Of a stretch of DNA of 8,720 nucleotides, positions 1 to 5,366 are shown piece by piece (positions within the stretch are counted from its first letter, which is position 1; each line of letters opens with the position of its first letter). A program made the translations under genes and the position numbers. The stretch is from NCBI GenBank assembly GCA_026193355.1, contig JAPHTL010000316.1:1-8720 (forward strand). The letters run 5' to 3'. Below the pieces are notes generated by a model. The model was not told the origin of the DNA, made no database searches, and was given only the letters and a program-made list of their open reading frames with translations. The stretch is from Rhodospirillales bacterium. GTDB taxonomy: Bacteria; Pseudomonadota; Alphaproteobacteria; Rhodospirillales; JAPHTL01.

Positions 1-1
1 A

Positions 2-1033
2 TCAGCCTCCGGCGATTCGCACACAGACCTTCCCGAAATGGCTCCCCGAAGCCAGATAGTCGAGGGCGGCGGGGAAGTCCTCGAAGGCGAAAACGCGGTC
101 CACAACGGGCTTCAGGCGATGGGTGTCGATTGCGCGAACCATCGCTTCGTGCCCCTCACGTGAACCCACAGTAACCCCCTGAACCCTGACGTTGCGCATA
201 AGGATGAGCGGCAGGTCGAAGCCACCCTTCGCACCGGAAAGAACGCCGATCAGGCTGATCGTGCCGCCAACCCGGACGCAACGCACCGATCGGGCCAGCG
301 TCTCGGCCCCACCGACCTCGACAACATGATCCACGCCATCAAGGCCGCGCCCGGCGATCAACGTCTTCACGGCCCTGTCCCAATCCGGCGTGGTGCGATA
401 GTTCACGGTGTGATCCGCGCCCAGTTCGCGCGCACGAACCAGTTTTTCATCCGACGACGATGTGACAATGGTTTCCGCGCCAAGCATCCTGGCGAACTGC
501 AACGCAAACAGGGAGACACCGCCGGTCCCCTGAATAACGACGATTTCACCGGGCTTTACTGCCCCCCATGTGACCAAAGCGCTCCACGCTGTCAGGGCGG
601 CGCAGGGCAATGTTGACGCCTCTCCATCGCTCAAATGCTCAGGAACCGGGGCAACGGATTGCTGATCAAGGGTCATGTATTCCGCCAGAACACCATCGAG
701 CGGCCCCCCGGTGGTTGTCGGGGCCATCAGGTCTGCGCGGGGTTCCCCCGCCAGCCAGCCCTGAAAAAACAGCGGGGTCACACGATCGCCGACGGAAACC
801 CGTGCCACGCCCTCACCGACGGCGACAACCTCGCCAACGCCATCCGAAAGGGGAATCAACGGCGGCGTGATATGTCGTCCATACTGCCCTTCAATCACCA
901 CCAGGTCGCGAAAGTTGATGGATGCGGCCAACATGCGCAGCTTTACCTGGCCGGGGCCGGGCGCGGGATCCGCCCTTTCATCCATGACCAGGTTCTTTCG
1001 ACCGAATTCTTCCTTGATTTCCCAGACCCGCAT
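2..1033 (-). CDS. Zinc-independent MDR-family NAD(P)-dependent oxidoreductase (MDR7-like)
   Basis: A complete 343-residue medium-chain dehydrogenase/reductase, probably cytosolic. The N-terminal GroES-like half (about 1-125) leads into a Rossmann domain with the nucleotide-binding motif GTGGVS at 169-174 and a following TSSSDEK segment (191-197). The C-terminal GSHFGKV motif (329-335) is typical of the subgroup often annotated 'NAD(P)-dependent alcohol dehydrogenase' (MDR7). The usual catalytic zinc ligands are absent: the first Cys position reads NFRDL (40-44) and the GHE position reads LSDG (62-65). The four-Cys structural zinc lobe is also missing. This resembles quinone-oxidoreductase-type MDRs, so the alcohol dehydrogenase name is probably misleading; the substrate cannot be told from sequence. 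The ATG start is supported by AGGGAGGA six bases upstream. It is divergent from the RidA gene, and the stop codon sits at the window edge. Confidence 0.9.
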   Translation of the reverse strand: MRVWEIKEEFGRKNLVMDERADPAPGPGQVKLRMLAASINFRDLVVIEGQYGRHITPPLIPLSDGVGEVVAVGEGVARVSVGDRVTPLFFQGWLAGEPRADLMAPTTTGGPLDGVLAEYMTLDQQSVAPVPEHLSDGEASTLPCAALTAWSALVTWGAVKPGEIVVIQGTGGVSLFALQFARMLGAETIVTSSSDEKLVRARELGADHTVNYRTTPDWDRAVKTLIAGRGLDGVDHVVEVGGAETLARSVRCVRVGGTISLIGVLSGAKGGFDLPLILMRNVRVQGVTVGSREGHEAMVRAIDTHRLKPVVDRVFAFEDFPAALDYLASGSHFGKVCVRIAGG

Positions 1034-1039
1034 GGGGGC

Positions 1040-1047
1040 TCCTCCCT
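1040..1047 (-). promoter_or_regulatory. Shine-Dalgarno site of the MDR oxidoreductase gene
   Basis: AGGGAGGA on the minus strand lies six bases before the ATG at 1033, an optimal spacing. It fixes the start codon. The same core occurs before the divergent RidA gene. Confidence 0.75.
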
Positions 1048-1120
1048 TGCCGTATGATCACGCCAGACAACCATAGATCAGACGGCGACGCGGCGGTATC
1101 CTGTCTTCGTCTAACACGCA

Positions 1121-1128
1121 AGGGAGGA
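1121..1128 (+). promoter_or_regulatory. Shine-Dalgarno site of the RidA-family gene
   Basis: AGGGAGGA ends four bases before the ATG at 1133. It is strong and supports that start. Confidence 0.75.
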
Positions 1129-1132
1129 CGTC

Positions 1133-1600
1133 ATGGCGGGTACTGTCGATCAGCGACTGAAGGAGCTTGGGATAGAACTGCCCAAAGCGGCCGCTCCGGC
1201 AGCCAATTACGTCCCCTATGTGATCAGCGGCAATCTGGTTTTCGTCTCTGGACAGGTCCCCGTGTGGAATGGTGAGCTTCGCCATATCGGACGCTTGGGG
1301 GAAACCCTCGATCTCGAGGTGGGATACGCCGCGGCGCGCCTTTGCGGACTTAACCTGATCGCCCAGATCCGCGCGGCCTGCGGGGGCGATCTCGACCGGG
1401 TGGCGCGCGTTGTGAAACTGGGCGGTTTTGTCAACTGCACAGCGCACTTCACGGACCACCCAAAGGTGGTCAACGGCGCATCCGACCTGATGGCCGAGGT
1501 TTTCGGCAGCGCGGGGCAACACGCCCGGTTCGCGGTTGGCGCGCCCTCGCTGCCCATGGGCGTCGCTGTTGAGGTTGATGGCGTCTTCGAGGTGCGTTAG
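1133..1600 (+). CDS. RidA-family protein (YjgF/YER057c/UK114), long subclass
   Basis: A 155-residue member of the RidA/YjgF family, longer than archetypal RidA (about 130) because of an N-terminal helix (1-20). It matches the subgroup often listed as YjgF_YER057c_UK114_like_1. Recognisable segments are GNLVFVSGQVP (33-43), the KLGGFVN...DHPKVVNGASDLM block (95-120) and HARFAVGAPSLPMGVAVEV (130-148). Arg132 and Glu147 align with the Arg and Glu that line the inter-subunit pocket of imine/enamine deaminases. The archetypal G-P-Y-S-Q motif near the N terminus is replaced by NYVPYV (25-30), so true 2-iminobutanoate deaminase activity is uncertain; this subgroup has no firmly known substrate. Family members are trimeric and cytosolic. 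It probably heads an operon with the acyltransferase 44 bp downstream. The name ridA should not be transferred without testing. Confidence 0.92.
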   Translation: MAGTVDQRLKELGIELPKAAAPAANYVPYVISGNLVFVSGQVPVWNGELRHIGRLGETLDLEVGYAAARLCGLNLIAQIRAACGGDLDRVARVVKLGGFVNCTAHFTDHPKVVNGASDLMAEVFGSAGQHARFAVGAPSLPMGVAVEVDGVFEVR

Positions 1601-1644
1601 CGGCGGGCCTTGCCGTTTAGCCCCCTCTTCCCCATCTTTCAACC

Positions 1645-2844
1645 ATGCCCGACGGTCGCGAACCCCATACCATCCGAACTCTGTCCGGAATCAACGATGT
1701 TCCCGCAGAGCAGTGGGATGCCTGTGCTGGCGCGGATCTTCCTGACTTCAACCCGTTCGTCTCCCACGCCTTCCTCGCCGCGTTGGAAAACAGCAGCTCG
1801 GCCTGCGCTGAAACAGGCTGGACGCCGTGCCATATGGTCGTCGAGGGAAGTGACGGAAAGCTGGCGGCCTGCGCGCCGCTCTACCTGAAAGGCCACTCCT
1901 ACGGCGAATACGTTTTCGACTGGGCCTGGGCCGATGCCTACCAGCGCGCCGGCGGGCGCTATTACCCCAAACTGCTCTGCGCCGTCCCATTCTCGCCGGT
2001 TACGGGGCCTCGCATACTGATACGCGACGGTGAAAACCGTGAGGGCCTGCGCAGCACCCTTTTTGCGGCAATGATCCAGTTCGCCACAAAACACGATCTT
2101 TCATCGGTCCATGTCAACTTCTGCACCGATACGGAGTGGCAACAGGCACGGCAAGCAGGCTTGTTGCAACGCCTTGGAACCCAGTTTCACTGGAAAAACA
2201 AGGGATACACCGATTTCGATGACTTTCTCGCGGCACTGTCTTCGCGAAAAAGAAAAACAATCCGGCGAGAGCGGCGCGAAGCCACAGGCCAGGAGGTAAC
2301 CCTTCGCACGCTGCGTGGCGATGAAATCAAGGAACGTCACTGGGATGCCATGTACCGGTTCTACCTCGACACGTCGAACCGCAAATGGGGGGAGCCCTAC
2401 CTGAACCGCGCCTTCTTTTCAGCCCTCGGCAATGAAATGAAAGACAGGGTTGTCCTGTTTGTTGCCGAAGATGAAACACAAAACCCTGTTGCGGCGGCGC
2501 TCAACATCCTGGGAGGAGACTGTCTATACGGAAGATACTGGGGAAGCCTTGATGACTATCGTTTCCTGCACTTCGAGGCCTGCTATTACAGGGCGATAGA
2601 CTTCGCCATCGAACATCGCCTCAGCCGTGTCGAGGCGGGCGCGCAAGGAGAGCACAAGCTCGCACGGGGCTATACACCCCATCCGACCTACAGTGCACAT
2701 TGGATGTTGGATTCAGGATTTTTCAGTGCAGTAGAAAGGTTTCTTGATGTTGAACGTGATCATGTTTCAGGGGAAATGACCGAGCTTTCGGCGCTTTCCC
2801 CCTTTCGCAGGACGCAGAAACATGCGCCGGAAAAGTCACCGTAA
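1645..2844 (+). CDS. COG3146/DUF482 FemAB-like (GNAT-fold) N-acyltransferase
   Basis: A 399-residue full-length member of the COG3146/DUF482 family ('predicted N-acyltransferase', sometimes labelled peptidoglycan biosynthesis protein). Family marks are VPAEQWDA (19-26), NPFVSHAFLAALE (36-48), LYLKGHSYGEYVFDWAWADAY (79-99), RYYPKL...PFSPVTGPR (105-123), and the C-terminal AGAQGEHKLARGY (331-343) followed by TYSAHW (348-353). The fold is double GNAT/FemAB-like, which suggests acyl transfer from a CoA or tRNA donor; donor and acceptor are not established for the family. There is no signal peptide or TM segment. The ATG at 1645 is the first possible start after an in-frame TAG at 1618, and homology reaches almost to the N terminus. 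No SD precedes it, only a pyrimidine-rich stretch. In related bacteria I recall a glycerophosphodiester phosphodiesterase between RidA and this gene; none is present here. Confidence 0.9.
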   Translation: MPDGREPHTIRTLSGINDVPAEQWDACAGADLPDFNPFVSHAFLAALENSSSACAETGWTPCHMVVEGSDGKLAACAPLYLKGHSYGEYVFDWAWADAYQRAGGRYYPKLLCAVPFSPVTGPRILIRDGENREGLRSTLFAAMIQFATKHDLSSVHVNFCTDTEWQQARQAGLLQRLGTQFHWKNKGYTDFDDFLAALSSRKRKTIRRERREATGQEVTLRTLRGDEIKERHWDAMYRFYLDTSNRKWGEPYLNRAFFSALGNEMKDRVVLFVAEDETQNPVAAALNILGGDCLYGRYWGSLDDYRFLHFEACYYRAIDFAIEHRLSRVEAGAQGEHKLARGYTPHPTYSAHWMLDSGFFSAVERFLDVERDHVSGEMTELSALSPFRRTQKHAPEKSP

Positions 2845-3005
2845 AAACCCCGTCCGTCTCAGCGGATACGGCGTCGGGATGACATCCCAACATTGCGCCA
2901 GGCCATGATCGGCGTTGCCCGCCAACCGGACGAGGCGCGGCGGCGCTCCATAATCGCCTGATTTTCACTGTTGCATCGGCCTGTTCCGCCGGTTATCGAA
3001 AGGTC

Positions 3006-3017
3006 GGAATCGATTCC
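3006..3017. repeat. 12-bp perfect palindrome GGAATCGATTCC
   Basis: A perfect inverted repeat about 230 bp upstream of the kinase start. GGAAT recurs nearby in AGGGAATGA (3022-3030) and AAGGAATGG (3040-3048). It could be a dimeric regulator site, but one perfect 12-mer in this length of DNA can also occur by chance. Confidence 0.3.
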
Positions 3018-3083
3018 AGGCAGGGAATGATCGTCGTGGAAAGGAATGGACGTCTTAATTTCGCTCGGAGGGATAAACACAGC

Positions 3084-3155
3084 ATGGCCTTTTGTTATTT
3101 GTTTCATATACGCATGCTGAACGACGTTTCTTTCAAATCCATTACAGGCGCATGA
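3084..3155 (+). CDS. Possible small ORF (23 codons), doubtful
   Basis: ATG at 3084, preceded by GGAGGG at 3067-3072, a strong SD core but with a long 11-base spacer. It reads 23 codons (beginning MAFCYLFHIRMLND) to a TGA at 3153. It resembles no leader peptide I know and has no run of regulatory codons. It lies upstream of the best kinase promoter candidate, so it would be a leader only if transcription starts further upstream. Included because the SD is better than that of the kinase itself. Confidence 0.15.
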   Translation: MAFCYLFHIRMLNDVSFKSITGA

Positions 3156-3177
3156 ACATTTTGTGACATCCGCTCAA

Positions 3178-3206
3178 TTGATTGGGCTGACGGATTGGCC
3201 CACAAT
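3178..3206 (+). promoter_or_regulatory. Candidate housekeeping promoter of the histidine kinase gene
   Basis: TTGATT (3178-3183) and CACAAT (3201-3206) are separated by exactly 17 bases, and each matches four of six consensus positions. A start site would fall about at 3213, inside the C9 tract, leaving a leader of roughly 35 bases. Two GATTGG direct repeats (3180-3185 and 3193-3198) lie within it. This is a visual match only. Confidence 0.25.
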
Positions 3207-3215
3207 CCCCCCCCC
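3207..3215 (+). repeat. Homopolymeric C9 tract in the kinase leader
   Basis: Nine consecutive C, immediately downstream of the candidate -10 and 32 bases before the TTG start. It is non-coding: the kinase frame has a TAA at 3221-3223, so length changes here could not fuse an upstream start codon to the kinase. Confidence 0.9.
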
Positions 3216-3247
3216 GAAAATAAATATCACCGCCGAGTGGACTTCAA

Positions 3248-5362
3248 TTGCAGCAAGACCTGAGCGATACGAAAAGGCTTCAAACCAGAATCATTGCCTA
3301 TACGGTGATGATGGCGTGCCTGTTTGGCGTCCTGATCGGCGTAGCGGGTATCTTGCCCATTCGGGAGCAGCTTAGATTGAGCTCCGAACGTTTCTTGCTT
3401 CACGTCCTTGATATGCACACCCAAGGGATCGAGAGGCAACTGTCGCGAAATGAAACTCTTGCCCGACAGATTTCCAGTAGAAGCCAGATCAGGGAAAAAC
3501 TTGCACTCTACAACCGCGGAATCATATCCGGTGATGCCTTGAGGGACTTCACCGCCCCCAAGCTTGAAGACGCCTTGCGCGCATCCGCCGAAGTTGCGGG
3601 AATCACACGAATGGACCGTGCAGGAAACGTTGTCGCATCGGTTGGCATGAAAATTCCGCAAACGCTGGCCAAACCACCCTCCTCCGAATTCCGGAATGAC
3701 ACCATCAGCGGCCCGTTTTCAATGAACGGGAAGCATTACGTACTCATCGGAACACCAATACTCGACCACGACAATGTCCTGCAGGGAACGGATATAGTCG
3801 CCTTCACCATGGCTGGCATTCAAGACTTCATCACGGATTACAAGCACCTGGGCAATACCGGCGAAACGATCCTGCTAATTCCCGGGTCAACCGGCGGGAT
3901 GAAAGCCGCCTTTCCCTTACGAACCGGCCCCGCCGACACAAAGAGCTGGAGCGAAATAACCTCCCTTTTCAGTGAGGCCATCAAAAATCCCGGACAAGTT
4001 GCCCACATTCATGCCAAGCCCGGTGATGGCGAAATGATCGCCGCTCAACCTGTAGAGACAACGGGATGGGTAATCATGATACGGATGAATGAAGACGAGC
4101 TGTTCGCGGAGTCGGATAAAACCATCTTCATGGCTGTGATCGGCGTCCTCACCCTGATCGTGTTTGGCGGGATCGGTCTGGCCATCATCCTCAGGCCCAT
4201 GACGGGGCGCATTCTGGTCGAGGCGAAGCAATTGTCCCGTCAGGACCACGAACTGCGAAAGCTGTACCAGGCCGTTCAACAAAGCGGCAGTTCGATCATC
4301 ATAACCAGCCCCAAAGGCAGCATCGAATACGTCAACCCCAAATTTTCAGAAATAACGGGTTATGCAGCAGAGGAGGTTTTGGGAGAAAACCCACGTATCC
4401 TGAAATCAGGAAGAATGAAGGACGAAGAGTATCAACTGTTCTGGAAAACGATCAGCGACGGAAACGAATGGCGCGGCGAACTGCAGAACAAACGCAAGGA
4501 CGGGAGCCTTTACTGGGTTCTTGCTTCGATTTCACCGGTGAGGGGCCCGGAGGGCGAAATCACGAACTATGTGGGCATCGAAGAGGACATAACGGATCGC
4601 AAACTGATCGAACAGCAGCTCATCGCCGCGAAAGAGGAAGCGGAACTGTCGAACCGCGCCAAGACGGAATTTCTCGCCAATATGAGCCACGAACTGCGAA
4701 CGCCGCTGAATTCAGTCATCGGCTTCTCGGACATCATGTCCAGGGAAATGTTCGGCCCTCTGGGCAGTCCGAAGTACCTCGAATACGTGGCTAATGTGGG
4801 CGATTCGGGTCGCCACCTTCTTCAGCTGATCAATGATGTCCTCGATGTGTCGCGGATCGAAACCGGGGATCTTTCCCTGGCCGAGCAAAGCATCGATATC
4901 CCCACTTTGTTCGGGTCGTGCCGCCACCTTATTGAGGGACGCGCGAATGCCAACAAGGTGACCCTGAGAGTCAAAACCCAATCGCCAATAAGCGGCCTTC
5001 TGGCGGACGCCCGAAGGGTGAAGCAGATCCTCCTCAACCTGCTGTCGAATTCGGTAAAGTTTACCCCCAAAGGCGGGAATGTCTCGTTGTTGGCTGAGTA
5101 CGATGAAACGGGCGCAATCGTTTTCAAGGTGGTCGACAGCGGCATCGGCATCGCCGCAGAAGACATCGAAAAGGCAATGGCCGTTTTCGGTCAGGTGGAC
5201 AGCACCCTCGAGCGGCGATACGAGGGAACCGGCCTGGGCCTTCCGCTCAGCAAAAAACTGGCCGAACTGCACGGCGGAACGCTGACCCTGACCAGCACAC
5301 TCGGCAAGGGAACAACGGTAACCGTCCGGTTTCCACCGGAACGATCCATCCAACTGGATTAG
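3248..5362 (+). CDS. Membrane sensor histidine kinase: Cache-like sensor, PAS, HisKA, HATPase (orphan)
   Basis: A 704-residue sensor kinase of the inner membrane. Domain order: TM1 (about 15-37), an extracytoplasmic sensor of about 250 residues (38-292) with a dCache-like look (LGNTGETILLI, 201-211), TM2 (293-315), PAS (about 340-430) with PAC (to about 452), HisKA and HATPase_c. The H-box is SHELRTP with His481. The N-box NLLSNSVKF has Asn601, the G1 box is DSGIG (630-634) and G2 is GTGLGLPLS (660-668). All catalytic motifs are intact and there is no receiver domain. The segment MFGPLG..KYLEYV...GRHLLQLINDVLDVSRIETG (501-540) resembles the PleC/DivJ branch of alphaproteobacterial kinases. 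The start is TTG at 3248; an in-frame TAA lies at 3221 with no better codon between, and the next starts (GTG 3305, ATG 3308) would cut into TM1. The SD is weak (GAGTGGA). Ligand and partner regulator are unknown, with none encoded nearby. Confidence 0.93.
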   Translation: MQQDLSDTKRLQTRIIAYTVMMACLFGVLIGVAGILPIREQLRLSSERFLLHVLDMHTQGIERQLSRNETLARQISSRSQIREKLALYNRGIISGDALRDFTAPKLEDALRASAEVAGITRMDRAGNVVASVGMKIPQTLAKPPSSEFRNDTISGPFSMNGKHYVLIGTPILDHDNVLQGTDIVAFTMAGIQDFITDYKHLGNTGETILLIPGSTGGMKAAFPLRTGPADTKSWSEITSLFSEAIKNPGQVAHIHAKPGDGEMIAAQPVETTGWVIMIRMNEDELFAESDKTIFMAVIGVLTLIVFGGIGLAIILRPMTGRILVEAKQLSRQDHELRKLYQAVQQSGSSIIITSPKGSIEYVNPKFSEITGYAAEEVLGENPRILKSGRMKDEEYQLFWKTISDGNEWRGELQNKRKDGSLYWVLASISPVRGPEGEITNYVGIEEDITDRKLIEQQLIAAKEEAELSNRAKTEFLANMSHELRTPLNSVIGFSDIMSREMFGPLGSPKYLEYVANVGDSGRHLLQLINDVLDVSRIETGDLSLAEQSIDIPTLFGSCRHLIEGRANANKVTLRVKTQSPISGLLADARRVKQILLNLLSNSVKFTPKGGNVSLLAEYDETGAIVFKVVDSGIGIAAEDIEKAMAVFGQVDSTLERRYEGTGLGLPLSKKLAELHGGTLTLTSTLGKGTTVTVRFPPERSIQLD

Positions 5363-5366
5363 GCCC

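Larger units (their letters stand above)
1034..1132. other. Divergent intergenic region between MDR oxidoreductase and RidA genes
   Basis: This 99-bp spacer must carry the start signals for two divergent transcripts. The only clear elements are the two SD sites at its ends, which form an 11-base perfect inverted repeat (TCCTCCCTTGC at 1040-1050 and GCAAGGGAGGA at 1118-1128). I looked for -35/-10 pairs with 16-18 base spacing on both strands and saw none convincing. No operator-like palindrome stands out. Confidence 0.5.
2845..3247. other. 403-bp intergenic region between acyltransferase and kinase genes
   Basis: The first part is GC-rich and carries a short inverted repeat, GGGAT-gac-ATCCC (2876-2888), with no U-run, so it is not a clear terminator. 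A 12-bp perfect palindrome follows at 3006-3017. From about 3040 the DNA becomes noticeably more AT-rich, as expected of a regulatory region. It contains a possible 23-codon ORF, a weak promoter candidate and a C9 tract before the kinase start. No RNA gene or mobile-element remnant is recognisable. The acyltransferase frame stays open after its stop as far as 2961, which is not unusual in GC-rich DNA. Confidence 0.6.

Noticed and set aside
1058..1642. A 194-codon minus-strand frame opposite the RidA gene
   Set aside because: RidA is clearly the real gene with a strong SD; the antisense product has no family resemblance.
2876..2888. Hairpin GGGAT-GAC-ATCCC as terminator of the acyltransferase gene
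   Set aside because: The stem is only 5 bp and there is no T-run.
2845..2961. Open frame continuing past the acyltransferase stop, as read-through extension or gene remnant
   Set aside because: About 38 open codons are expected fairly often by chance in GC-rich DNA, and the translation resembles nothing I recognise.
2859..3107. An 82-codon minus-strand frame in the intergenic region
   Set aside because: No SD before its start, no recognisable motif, and the composition looks like reverse-read GC-rich DNA.
3163..3375. Phase-variable fusion of an upstream GTG frame to the kinase through the C9 tract
   Set aside because: Losing one C would join the frames, but a TAA at 3221-3223 in the kinase frame stops it before the kinase start.
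5325..5340. Hairpin TCCGGT-TTCC-ACCGGA as a leftward terminator for clpA
   Set aside because: On the minus strand no U-run follows, and it lies in kinase codons.
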